From Cryptomeria japonica (Eukaryota > Streptophyta > Pinopsida > Cupressales > Cupressaceae): 64,000 nucleotides of DNA. Made by a program: the position numbers and the translations under genes. The notes beneath the pieces were generated by a model, which saw only the letters and a list, made by a program, of their open reading frames with translations, was not told the origin of the DNA and did not search any database. The stretch is taken from positions 311,814,164 through 311,878,163 of the forward strand of contig NC_081414.1 of NCBI RefSeq assembly GCF_030272615.1. Reading direction: 5' to 3'. Within the stretch, counting starts at the first letter, position 1; each line of letters starts with the position of its first letter. This document shows positions 1 through 9,848 of the stretch, one piece after another.

Positions 1-75
1 TGTAATGTTCCCTGACCGTACTGGTGAAGGAAGCAAGGGTGTACAATGGAGCAGTCGTATGGTGCTTGAGTAAAG

Positions 76-312
76 GCCGTACGGTGAAGGAGACTGGGCG
101 TACGATTGTCAAGAAAGGGCCGTACGGTAGTGTCGAGGAGGCCGTATGGTGGTGCAAAACTGGGTCGTACGGTAGTGTGAGAATGGCCGTACAGTAGTGT
201 CGAGGAGGCCGTACGGTGGTGCAAAATAGGCCGTACGGTAGTGTGAGACTGGCCGTACGGTAGTGTGGGAGCAGGCCGTACGGTGGTGGGGAGGGAGTGT
301 AACCGTACGGTG
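76..312. repeat. 22-bp tandem array of the CCGTACGGT palindrome
   Basis: Copies of CCGTACGGT or one-base variants occur near 76, 120, 142, 165, 187, 209, 231, 253, 275 and 303, so most of the array has a 22-23 bp period. Spacers alternate between versions of TAGTGTCGAGGAGG and GGTGCAAAAC. Each core is a perfect or near-perfect palindrome. The open frames across it are by-products of the repeat. The same palindrome occurs in the Gypsy elements further right, so this is probably the edge of such an element cut by the window start. Confidence 0.85.
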
Positions 313-330
313 AGGGAAGGGTACGGTAGA

Positions 331-780
331 CTTCAACTTGTGAGGGAGTTAATCTCCCACAGGTGTATTGAATGATGAATTCAAAATATTAGGAATCCTT
401 TATGCATGTAAATCAGAATAACGAATACGCAACTGCAGAAGTAACAATGATGAAATTCAAGATTTGCCAGATTTGGAACAAGAACACTGAACAGAGTAGG
501 GTGAGGGGTGAATCCCACCGAAACTGCAAGTACCAAATAGGGAGGGTCTTTCACCTCCGAAATGGCGGTAACCATAACTCCAACAGGAATTCGCACAAGA
601 CAGGAAAATATCAAAATTCGCATACCCCCAACAATGACTAACATGGCCAAACATATGGGCTCCGGGAAACTTCCCGAAGGGTTACAAACAGGCCGACATG
701 ACCAACCAAAACCTGCCTAATCTAATTAAATAAAAGGGCCTGAAATATTTGTTATCAAATTTGGGCCTTACAACACAGTA
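331..780. other. No gene recognised
   Basis: The stretch has short open frames on both strands that overlap each other and have no recognisable domain. It lies between the CCGTACGGT array and the truncated end of the Copia element and is probably transposon-derived non-coding sequence. Confidence 0.5.
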
Positions 781-930
781 ATTAGATTTATTGTTTAATT
801 ACATCGGGGATATCACAAGGATCCAAAGGTTCAATTGGATCATCATGTGCTATAGGTTTAGTGGACTCCCTTTGAATCTTAGGAGTATGATCAATGTCCA
901 TGTCTTGAGGAGTCTCATGATCTTTATCAA

Positions 931-1632
931 CTATCTCCATGCATGAACCTTTAGATTTTTGAATGCAACATCTTCAAATGTAACATCTTTGCTCACTTCT
1001 ATTTGCTTCTGACTGAGAATGTAAATTCGGTAGGCTTTAGAGGTTTCACTGTAGCCCACAAATATTCTTCTCTCACTAGAAGGTTCCAACTTGGTTCTTT
1101 TGTCTTTGGGTATATGAACATATACTGGACAACCAAAGATCCTCAAGTGACTGATATTAGGCTTAATCCTTGAAAATGCTTCTTCTGGAGTCATATTCTG
1201 CAATATCCGATGTGGACATCTGTTCTGAACATACACTGTTGTTCTAGAAGCTTCTGCCCAAAGAAAGGTTTGAAGGTCCTGATCATGGATCATGGCTTTT
1301 GCAGCTTCAACAATGGATCTGTTCTTTGTTTCCGCAACCCCATTTTGTTGTGGGTTGTAAGGGACACAAAACTCCCTCTTGATCCCTGCCTCAATACAGA
1401 AATCACGAAAGCTACCGGAGGTGTACTTACCTTCATTATCAGACCTTAAAACTTTATTTCTCTTTGCAGATAAATTTTCTACTTGAGCCTTAAACTCTTT
1501 AAATCTACCTAGGACTTCATCAGACTCATTAGACCTTAAGAAATAAATCCAAGTCTTCTTAGAGTAGTCATCAATGAAAGTTACATAAAACAAAAATCTA
1601 CTTAGGGATGCAATTGACATTGGACCACATCA
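931..1632 (-). pseudogene. Copia integrase catalytic core (broken)
   Basis: The minus-strand frame shows the Copia integrase core. The first acidic position is in YCD just before an in-frame TGA at 1630-1632; the expected motif continues as CGPM. The second acidic residue is in LRSDNEGKY and the third in NGVAETKNRSIVE. A conserved GCPVYVHIPK segment and a GYSETSKAYRIY segment follow, as in the C-terminal part of Copia integrases. The function would be strand transfer of retrotransposon cDNA into chromosomal DNA. The TGA separates it from the upstream GAG-pre-integrase domain. A decayed linker continues to about 780. Confidence 0.9.
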
Positions 1633-1890
1633 ATCACAATATACAAGATCTAAAATTTCTTTTGCCCTACTTTCACTGCTATGAAATGGACTCTTAATAT
1701 TTTTACCCATAGCATAACCTTTACAAGTACCATCATGTACATGACTAAGTTTAGGAATACCTTTAACCATCTTCTCCAATGATGGAAGAGCCCTGAAATG
1801 TAGTTGCCCAAGTCTTCTATGCCATAGTTCACTGGAACTGGAAGAGTCATGTAGTAGAGCTTGAATTGGATGAGTGGAAAGCTTATACAA
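1630..1890 (-). pseudogene. Copia GAG-pre-integrase domain (broken)
   Basis: The frame contains LWHRRLGQLHFRAL and a TCKGYAMGKN segment. In intact relatives these carry the zinc-binding His-His-Cys-Cys residues (LWHxRLGH, CxxCxxGK). Here the second His is Gln and one Cys is Tyr, so metal binding should be lost. It is out of frame with the upstream protease, with the frameshift at about 1890-1900, and ends at the TGA that splits it from the integrase core. Confidence 0.85.
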
Positions 1891-1894
1891 ACTC

Positions 1895-2410
1895 TTATGT
1901 TGATTCCCCGATTACACGAGCAGTCTTGATGCTGGAGTTCTTTGGCCATGCAAGAACTCTCCCTTTTAAAAAAGCTATTTGATAACCTTTATCCTCCAAG
2001 GCTGAAATGGACACAAGATTTCTCTTGATTCTTGGCACGAATAAGACATCACTTAGATGAAGAGAAATTCTAGATTCTAGGTTGAGTGATGTAGCACCAA
2101 ATCCTTTCACTGAATATCGTGCATCATCTCCAATGATCACTTGGAGATTAGACTCCCTTTCCACCAAATCCGAAAGATGTTCTCGATAGCCTGTGATGTG
2201 TCGAGAAGCTCCACTATCAATTAGCCAAGTGTCACTATCTGTGGGAACATTACTTGATAAGGCATATATGAAGAAGAATCCTTTGGAGTTGTCTTCAACT
2301 TCCTTTTGAGTTGAGACTTCATTAATGTTTGCCATTTGTTGCTTAGGTCTTGTCAAACAATCCCTTGCATATTGATTGGACTTGTCACATCTAAAGCATT
2401 GGATGTGAGA
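1895..2410 (-). pseudogene. Copia gag zinc knuckle and aspartic protease
   Basis: At 2353-2410 this frame encodes a gag zinc knuckle CFRCDKSNQYARDC, in which the usual His is Gln. The protease follows with WLIDSGASRHIT, the Copia form of the catalytic D-S/T-G triad. The downstream VLFVPRIKRNLVSIS segment is the conserved protease-to-integrase connector. Its role would be cleavage of the Gag-Pol polyprotein inside the virus-like particle. It is frameshifted from upstream gag (about 2440-2480) and from the downstream domain (about 1893). Confidence 0.88.
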
Positions 2411-3165
2411 GAGATCCTTCTTCTTCTTCTTTGAATCAGGTGCAGAATCTGATCTTTGATCTCTATTCCTTTTGATGTTGCCCTTCTTCCAGTTTCTTCC
2501 TTTCTTGGTGGATTGAGTGCAAGAACATGAGTGTCTTCATTTTGAGACCCTTTGACAATTCCCTTGGCAGCCAATCTAGATTCTTCTTGAATGCAATCCG
2601 CACGAAGATGATCAAACTTAGGCAATTTGGATCTTCCACTTATACTTTGAATAAATGGCTCCCAAGAATGAGGAAGGCCATTCAATGCCAACATGACAAG
2701 GTCTTTATCGACCACTAGATCTCAAATAGCGCTTAGTTGATCCCTCAGTTCAGAGATCTTCATGAAGAATGACATGACCGATTCTCCTTTCTCCATCTTG
2801 ACTTGATGAAGTTGTTGCCTCAATGCAAGAGCCTTACTTGTGTTGTTAATTTCATATAGGCCTTCCAAGGTCTTGAACATGTCTCTTGCAGTTGTCATCT
2901 TAGAAATGAGAGGCACTGAATGATCTCTCACGGAGTCAATCAATATCTTTTTCCCTTTTATGGCATTCTTCTTGAATTGAAGTTTCTCCTCTTAATCTTC
3001 TTGCTCAGATAGGTCCTTTTCCTCCACAAACTAAAGAAGATCATTTTCTTCAAGTGCAATAAGCACTCTAAACTTCCACTAAGTGAAGTTTGATGCGCCT
3101 TCAAGTCTATCCTCGACTTTAAGACCGTTCACAATTTTCGAGGCTTCGATGTTCCTTCTTAAAGG
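2353..3165 (-). pseudogene. Copia gag (UBN2-type), broken
   Basis: Two pieces in one frame are separated by an in-frame TGA close to 2722. The N-terminal piece has the ALRQQLHQVKMEKGESV stretch followed by FFMKISELRDQL, and the next piece has LVMLALNGLPHSWEPFIQ. Both are typical of UBN2-type Copia capsid. Decayed sequence recognisable as the gag start (an ASNFT-W-FR-LIALEENDLL-like pattern with stops) extends to about 3165. The protein would form the virus-like particle. Confidence 0.85.
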
Positions 3166-3226
3166 TGAGAGATGAAAGAGAACTTTGCTGTTGTAGGGAA
3201 ATCTGATCACGATCTACTTCACTATG

Positions 3227-3238
3227 GCTCTGATACCA
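3227..3238 (-). promoter_or_regulatory. Primer binding site, initiator tRNA-Met type
   Basis: On the minus strand the sequence TGGTATCAGAGC directly follows the LTR end. It is complementary to the 3' end of plant initiator tRNA-Met, the usual Copia primer. Confidence 0.93.
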
Positions 3239-3696
3239 TGTTAAGTTTTATGATCAGATTAGATAGAAGATAATTCAAACACAATTGTACAGTATATACC
3301 CTGGGAAAACCTTCCTCTTGAAGGTGAAAAACCTAGCAACAAATGTCTTGTAATATATTAGCAAGATGTCTTTACAAATGCTTCACACTTTGAAGCTATA
3401 TGATCAAATTGATTCACTCTAGATCGCAGTGCAATCCAAACTTCCAAAGAAATGTATATAGTATAAGTTCGATCTGCTTATATGCCAACACGATCCGCTG
3501 AAGGAAGAATCAATCTGCTGAAGGATACTGATTTGCTGATGAATGGACACGATCTGTTTGTGTGTAATCCGAACTGCTGAAGGATGGTGATTAGATTCGA
3601 TGCCTTGGAAGTGAGAGGGAACGGATCTATATACCCATACATGGGTGGTGCCAAGCAACACGACTTCTTCAAAAGTCGGCTTACCATAAATCAACA
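3239..3696 (-). repeat. Copia 5' LTR
   Basis: The inner boundary is fixed by the adjacent primer site; the plus strand reads TGTTAAG there. The outer boundary at AAATCAACA (3696) is inferred from TGTT/AACA termini and could be wrong. On the minus strand a TATA-like GTATATAG lies near 3626-3637. Inside (about 3470-3590) a short GATCYGCTGAAGGA motif recurs. The 3' partner LTR is not in the window. Confidence 0.65.
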
Positions 3697-3720
3697 TGCC
3701 TCTTCATCAAGGAGCGGTTA

Positions 3721-3778
3721 TGTTGGTTGAAAATTTTGTACACTTAGGGGAAATATACAAAATTGTGATTTCAACCAC
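3721..3778. repeat. Terminal hairpin of the 3.57-kb unit
   Basis: GGTTGAAAATTTTGTA is followed after a short loop by the near reverse complement TACAAAATTGTGATTTCAACC. The potential stem sits exactly at the element terminus. Confidence 0.6.
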
Positions 3779-3985
3779 AGCACACGAGTAAAAACTCTCC
3801 TAATTAAGGGAAGGCTCCCCCTATCTAACTAAAACTGAAATAAAAACAGGATGGGACAGCAGTCTTCCTTCTTTTTTTAAGAAAGACAATATCCTTTTCT
3901 CTTCACAGAAAAGGATAGCGATTGAATATGAACAGCAGTAATTACTTTCAAGTGAAATGAGAGAAAAGAAATGAAGTTTCCTGAA

Positions 3986-4450
3986 AGCGCAAAGACTTCC
4001 GTCACTTCCTTCGGGACGGGACAGCAATATCAAGCTCAAAGACTTGACTATTGGAAGTCCTATCTACCCTTTGCTATACTAAAATTTACAACGAATAAAA
4101 GATAACAGCTCAAAGACTGGAATAATCTATTCTTTTAACACGAAGACAAGAAATAATGCGAGCTCAAAGACTTGCTGCTATTTCTTATCAAACAATAATT
4201 TTTTTTTAAGAATGGACGCAAGCTCAAAGACTTGCTGCTCCTTCAAGAGAGTTTCCTATTCTAATTAATCTTCTCTACTTGCAGCTCAAAGACTTCAAAT
4301 CAGATTGGACTAAGCTCCTTTAGAAACACTTTGCATAGAAGAAATAAAGAGATTCAAACTCAAACATGTAGCTCAAAGACTCAAAACTTGAGTAATCCTT
4401 CTTTATTATTCTTCCAAAACCTTCAATTCACATTCATAAGCTCAAAGACT
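3986..4450. repeat. Dispersed array of AGCTCAAAGACT, 8 copies
   Basis: The 12-mer AGCTCAAAGACT occurs at 4033, 4107, 4161, 4221, 4283, 4370 and 4439, with a one-mismatch copy (AGCGCAAAGACT) at 3986. Spacing is 47-87 bp and the spacers are not obviously related. The motif is therefore conserved on its own and is not just part of a larger tandem unit. It lies in the predicted transcribed part of the LTR, where the minus-strand RNA would read AGTCTTTGAGCT eight times. Confidence 0.85.
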
Positions 4451-4520
4451 TCTTGCTGTAAATTTGGCAGAGTTTTTTGCTTGCTTTCAAAAAGATAAAT
4501 ATTACAATAGACTCCTCCAG

Positions 4521-4530
4521 TATTTATAGA
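4521..4530 (-). promoter_or_regulatory. Predicted LTR TATA box
   Basis: On the minus strand TCTATAAATA lies between a repeat-rich upstream region (4.5-7.3 kb) and the AGTCTTTGAGCT array. This is the expected place for a U3/R boundary. The call rests on motif and position only. Confidence 0.45.
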
Positions 4531-5150
4531 AGAGGAGCCTTGAGAAAAAGGTGGGAGGATCCTAACTAACTTGAGAGATTCTCTCAACCACCAAGACTCA
4601 TTCAATAACTAACTGAGACTTCATTAACTAACTAAGAGTTACTCCAACTAACTAAGACTTATTCCAACTACAGTCCTAATCGGACACAACTTGTAGTTGT
4701 CTTACATGTAATTACAAAAGTGCAAGTAATGTGTAACTTGCATTTTACAAAAAATATTTTTACATGTAACTTGTCAAAACAAAATTGCAAATGCATAACT
4801 AAAACTATTCCATGTGTCTAAAGACACGACTCTAACTGCATCATCCTTTGTCTGTGATGATCTTCATGTTGCTTCAGGATGCTAGAACTTGAAGTATTCT
4901 GGATTGGTAAAGACATCTTGAACCGGAACGGGAACTTGCATCCTTGTCTTCTTGCTTGGGGTAATACTAGCTTTTCAAGAGGGAACGGGCTGCCTTCCTC
5001 TTTTCATGTCATGACCATCTTTGTCTTGAAAGCATTTTATGCTCTCAACCATGAATTGTTGTTGTATTTCTTCTTTGTATCATCCTTCATTCTTGAAATT
5101 TGCTTGCAAAATAAGGCCCATGCCTTAATCCATTGATTTGGTAGATCGTG

Positions 5151-6285
5151 TGTGCAAACCGGACTGACAAGGGAAGAGAGAAATTGATGCAAAAACGGGC
5201 TCACCAGTGAATTTCGGGTTTTGAAAGTTGCATCACATGTGTGGGGAAAACAAGAGCATTAACTTGTAAATGTGGGAACAAACATGCAACTTCATATGTG
5301 TAATGGGTAACTACAAGTTTGCACTTGTAATTGGACCTTTAAAACTCATTTTCAAGTGTTTTTTGAGTGCATTTTGGACCAATTTCGGGTTCTGGATGGC
5401 TGACTGCAAGTAGACTTTAAATGGGGAAAATGAATGAAGGTGTGAAATGAGTGGATGAATTGGTATGTACGGATGAGGGAATTGGAAGCAGATAGGTAAA
5501 AATGAATTTCAAGAAGATCACTTGGAACTTTGCCAATGCAAAAATGGGAAGAACTTTCAACTTGCAACCCGGATTTCAAAAAAAAGATGGTTAAATCTTT
5601 TATCCGTAAGGGAAGAACAATGATTTTCATCCAACTTGTAATCGGAATTTAAAATCCCGAATACAAGTAAAGAGGGAAAATGGGGAAGAACAATGCAATT
5701 CTAAAATTGCTTTACAAAAGGGAAAATCTCTCTCACAAAATCTGATTTTTGGGGAAGAACCAACCATTTACAAATTTACAACTAGAAAGAAAAAAAAACA
5801 AGAAAACAAGAAAAAAGAAACAAGAAGAAAATAAATCTTACCTTGCTCCAATGTGAAAATACCTCTCCAAAAGATAATCAATCTTTGAAATAAAGAAGAA
5901 TATCTCTTAAAAAGAAATTAACCGTATTCCAAAACCCTAGCCACGTTTTTAAAAAAAATGGCAAAAACTGAAAAACGTGGCAGCAAATGCATGAGAAATG
6001 GCATGGAAAATGGCCAAGACTCTTTCTAACCTCAATACCTTAGCATACCAAGCCAAAACGATTCATAACATTGCTGATTCGTGGCATTTTTAATGAAGAA
6101 AAACGTGGTTTTTTTAGCAAAAACGTGTTTGCTGTTATAAACGTAAAAACCAGCAAACTTAACCTCCATGTGGCGTGAAAGGTGTCTAAAAATGCATGGA
6201 AATAGGAAGGAATCCACAAAGCCTTCTATCTCCCAAAAAATCTCCACAAAAATTTGCTAAAAATCTTCAAAAAACATGTTTTTCC
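5151..6285. other. Non-coding part of the 3.57-kb unit
   Basis: No coding domain is visible. The text is rich in variations on ACTTGTAA, GGGGAA and GGGTTT words that also build the two arrays to its right, and contains an A-rich tract near 5785-5830. Confidence 0.5.
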
Positions 6286-6289
6286 TTGC

Positions 6290-6560
6290 AATTCGGGTTT
6301 TTTGGAACAAATAGCAAGTTTAAAATGTATGAAACAATGAAAATCGGGTTTTTTGGAGGATATGACAAGTTTAAAATTTCACTTTTTCAACATGTTAGGC
6401 AAAATCGGGATTTTTTGGCCAAATAGCAAGTTTAAAATGTCAAAAATGCACTTTATGAGCAAAATCGGGTTTTTTGGACCAAAGTGCAATTTTAAATTGT
6501 CACTTTTTCACTTACAAGGCAAAATCGGGTTTTTTGGAGCAAACTGCAAGTTTTAAATAC
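6290..6560. repeat. Tandem repeat, ~60-bp period, about 4.5 copies
   Basis: The core ATCGGGTTTTTTGGA followed by GCAAGTTTAAAAT recurs with TCGGG at 6293, 6344, 6405, 6465 and 6525, so the period is 60-61 bp after a 51-bp first unit. It lies in the predicted U3 of the 3.57-kb unit. Confidence 0.85.
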
Positions 6561-6601
6561 TTGTAAATGGGAAATAAAATCCCTACAACAAGTTATACTT
6601 G

Positions 6602-6859
6602 CTTGCACATATGTAATGGGGATTTAAAATCCCTATTACATGCAAAAACCATTAAAGTAGGGGTTTTCTGACCAAACTGCAGGTTTACTTGCACATATGT
6701 AATGGGGATTTAAAATCCCTATTACATGCAAAAACCATTAAAGTAGGGGTTTTTTCACCAAACTGCAAGTTTACTTGCACATATGTAATGGGGATTTAAA
6801 ATCCCTATTACATGTGAAAACAATTAAAGTAGGGGTTTTTTGACCAAACTGCAAGTTTA
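6602..6859. repeat. Tandem repeat, exact 86-bp period, 3 copies
   Basis: The units start with CTTGCACATATGTAATGGGG at 6602, 6688 and 6774, and a fourth start (CTTGCAG) is at 6860. Each unit contains the palindrome-like GGGGATTTAAAATCCCT and ends in a GGGGTTTT...ACCAAACTGCA segment shared with the preceding 60-bp array. The two arrays are therefore related. Confidence 0.9.
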
Positions 6860-7294
6860 CTTGCAGTTGAGCCAAAAAATCCCTATTTTAACTAAAAATG
6901 ACCAAAAAACAATAAAAAAATAAAAACAACAAAGGGGAAATTTAAAATAAATTACAAGTAACATATTTGAAATAAAAGTGCACATGTAATTGGTCAAAAA
7001 TTCCCCTACAAAGACCAAAACAATGAATATCATTAAAACTTGCAGTTTGAAGAAAATTCTCGACCTGCAGTTGGGGTTTTAAAACCCGACTGAAGGAAAG
7101 ACATAGCAAATGAACCCAGAATTTGATGAAATTCGAAACGTAGTTCGAGGATGGACTGAGGATTAAGCCAGTTCAAGGATTAGTCGAAATTCTGCCTCGG
7201 GAAGCGTGCCATAGAGTAATTTTTTTCATTTTTTCACAAAAATTTTATGTAATGGTCCTTCATTTTTGAAAACAAAAATGAGGACAACAGGTTA

Positions 7295-9194
7295 CATTAT
7301 AACTAATCCATCTTTTCACCAAGGGTGGCGGGATTAACAATTAGTTATATATGCAAATACAAATACAAAGTCGACAAGGATACATAATAAATCGGTGCAC
7401 ATAAATGCTTATAAATCGATCCTATAAAATGTCTAAGGCCGATAAGCCAATTAGACATTTAGAGTAGCTATGTCGGCCCATAGAAGGAATCCGACTGAAG
7501 CTATAATCATTAAAACTCCCTCTTGGCTAGGGAGGAATCCTTCTCAATATCTGAGTCACATAATTCAATTGCATAGATAGGTCTGATCGGTCTGATTAAA
7601 GACATCTGCAACAACAATTTTCCCTATGGCTGATATACCATCAATGCACTACAAATACATAAAAAGAAACTGGTAGGGGATCGCCCAATGCTGAAAGTGA
7701 AGAAGCAAGCAATAACCAGGAAATGTGTCCTTCCAAACCCCCAAATCGTGCTCTTTTCCAAATCGCCCTTGTTCTGGTTCACTTCAGGTTGTGGAAAGCA
7801 GCTGCTGGGTCCTCTTTCAGGTACCAAAAACCTTCGATCTCCCTTTAGGATGAGAGCGCTTCAGTTGGAGAGAAGAATCGATGCAAGTATGGGTCTCAAT
7901 GAACAAAATCGTGGTTCTACCATGGCAATGTCTGAAGATGACTGATATGATAACTCAGAAATAAACAGATCCTTGTGATTAATTGTTGAGGCCACAATTC
8001 GTCCTTAAACTTCATCAAGAATCATCTCCAATCCTCCTTGTATCAAGCGCTGCAAACACCATGAAGAATCGTTGCCAAGGATGATGCAATGTGCAAATCG
8101 TGGCTCTTATAAGCTGATTTTTAATGACTGGAAATGTCTGATAAATAAATCAGATTGATCAATATGGATATCCAGCTCTCTAGCAAACCCCTCTAAATTA
8201 TTGTCTGGATTCAAATCACCAAGTCTGCAAGTAAATTTGGCCCTTGGCCACAAAATTTAGCCCAAGTTGAACTCCTGAGGTAGAGCCCACAACCAACTAT
8301 AATTCGGAAGATATTTCACAACCTCAAAATCGCATTACCAATTGAGAGTTTCCGTTCCCAATGGTTGAAGATTAACTGCAAAAACCCTTGGCTCCACAAG
8401 CTATCAAACAAAGGTGTCAAAACATTCCATGCCAAACAATGAGATTCACCCCCTATTTATTCTTTTTCTCACATGGATCAGCCTCCCTTCTAGAAGATTC
8501 CCTTTTATAAAATAACATTTAATTGCACCTTAAAAATAATATTTAATTGCACTTTAGAAAATATTAAAATATCTTTATAATATAAAGTGCAATTAGCAGC
8601 ATACGTGACATCATACGCGAGAATACATCATCTCACCAAAAATCATATAAAAATGAAATGTGAAGCCACAAGCAACTGCCCAAGTGCCCCTCTTATCAAC
8701 TACTTGGCCTATGAGGGTCAAGTAATAGACCAAGCCCCTCTGCGAACTGATCCTCATGAAAATGGGGACATTATAGCGTATGACTCTACATGCACAACAT
8801 TTGAAATATGAAGCATTTTTTTATCTTAACATGGGAAATAGAGAAGGGCTGTGGTTTGTTCTTGGGCCACTCAGTCTTGCTTGATGATAATTGGCCAGAG
8901 TAATATTAAGTATTACACACTGTAGAATATTAATACCCATATTGTATAGGAATCTTTAATTGAATTACTTTTCTCTTGAATCATAGTGATTTTGCTTGTG
9001 TCAAAGATTCCCATGAAGTTTCTGATCATTGTTGTAGTAAAGCATTAATGTGAGTCAACTGCTGTTGGTTATAGACATTAGAGTGCCTAAATTTGCATGC
9101 TATTGTACAAGTTCAGTTGTTTTTAGTGTATCTGTATGATATCATGTGCTAATAGGCTGAATGTTTTTTCTTTAATACATTTGTGTTATTGTAG
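7295..9194. other. No gene recognised upstream of exon 1
   Basis: Short frames at 7688-7945 and 8587-8811 have no recognisable domain and no splice-consistent extension. The stretch is probably intron or upstream DNA of the NNF1-like gene. I could not find an N-terminal exon in it. Confidence 0.45.
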
Positions 9195-9263
9195 GAATTC
9201 CTGAAGATTGTCTCATCATTCAAACAATCTTACCAAGAAACGCTTTACCAGCTTTATTTGAAG
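9195..9263 (+). CDS. Candidate exon of an NNF1/PMF1-like kinetochore gene (exon a)
   Basis: This is a 69-nt open segment (23 codons, phase 0 at both ends), starting EFLKIVSSFKQ and ending YQLYLK. It is bounded by a TTATTGTAG acceptor and a GTGAAT donor. Read together with the next two candidate exons it gives an uninterrupted peptide. From memory of the family, this resembles the conserved helical core of the MIS12-complex subunit NNF1 (human PMF1), which helps link centromeric chromatin to the outer kinetochore. The sequence shows the open frame, the splice signals and continuity with the other exons. The family assignment is inference by eye. Upstream exons were not found. Confidence 0.55.
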
Positions 9264-9596
9264 GTGAATCATGCATGCGCCTGAACTGTTGAGAAAGAAT
9301 CCAAAATTTCAATTTTTTTGATTCACTACTTCTCTTTGTTTTGATAGAGAAGTGTTAATTTTTATCTAAGAAAATTATCTCACGATACATTTCTGTAAAC
9401 AATTTTGTATGCAATGACATTATGATTCTAGTTTCTATTTGACTGTGCTGATCTAGAAAAATGTAAAAAAAACAACAATTTAGAGCTTATGCTGATCTAG
9501 AAAAATTTATAAAAAAATCAACAATTTAGAGCTTATGAAACTTATATGATGTAATTTTTTACTAGACATATAACTCTTTTTGTTCTTAAACTACAG

Positions 9597-9626
9597 ATAA
9601 TTGCTTCCATGCATGAGAATATACAG
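9597..9626 (+). CDS. Candidate exon of an NNF1/PMF1-like gene (exon b)
   Basis: This 30-nt exon (10 codons, phase 0-0) encodes IIASMHENIQ. The acceptor is preceded by a T-rich tract ending CTACAG and the donor is CAG followed by GTATGC, a near-consensus plant 5' splice site. The intron before it is 333 bp. Its peptide aligns by eye with the IAQLQTSI segment of human PMF1. So small an exon would be ignored by most gene finders. Support comes from joining in phase with exons a and c. Confidence 0.55.
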
Positions 9627-9848
9627 GTATGCTTTTGCATCACATTTATTTTTATTGTTCACATTTCTTTATGCTCTATAGTACAAGTTTATTGAATGGA
9701 ATGAAGATGCTTGTACTTGTGTTATCATATTTCATAAAACTAGTAATATTGGTCTATTTGTAGTTGTACAATTCAATTAATGGTTGGAACATGTTGCTCA
9801 ACCTTTCACATCTCATGGCATCAATAGAGATTATCATATATTTTGTTT

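Larger units (their letters stand above)
781..3696 (-). mobile_element. Truncated Ty1/Copia retrotransposon, 5' LTR through integrase
   Basis: Read on the minus strand the order is LTR (3696-3239), primer binding site, gag, protease, GAG-pre-integrase and integrase, which is the Copia order. Reverse transcriptase, RNase H and the 3' LTR are absent, and recognisable coding stops in the linker after integrase near 780. Every domain carries a stop or frameshift, so the copy is dead. No target duplication can be tested because the 3' end is missing. Confidence 0.9.
3721..7289 (-). mobile_element. 3.57-kb solo-LTR-like unit with GGTTA target duplication
   Basis: The unit begins TGTTGGTTGA and ends GAGGACAACA, giving TGTTG/CAACA termini. 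It is flanked by an identical 5-bp direct repeat GGTTA (3716-3720 and 7290-7294), the hallmark of LTR-retrotransposon integration. It has no coding domain, primer site or polypurine tract, so a solo LTR is the simplest reading. A good TATA box on the minus strand (4521-4530) suggests minus orientation, giving a roughly 2.8-kb U3 full of tandem repeats and a roughly 0.8-kb R-U5. Confidence 0.65.

Noticed and set aside
109-336. 75-codon minus-strand frame with repeated RTAY/TVRP peptides
   Set aside because: It is a by-product of the 22-bp CCGTACGGT repeat, whose units keep frames open without coding.
7688-7945. 85-codon plus-strand frame upstream of the NNF1-like exons as a possible first exon
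   Set aside because: The peptide shows no resemblance to the NNF1 N-terminus, ends in a stop without a donor site, and the phase cannot be joined to 9195.
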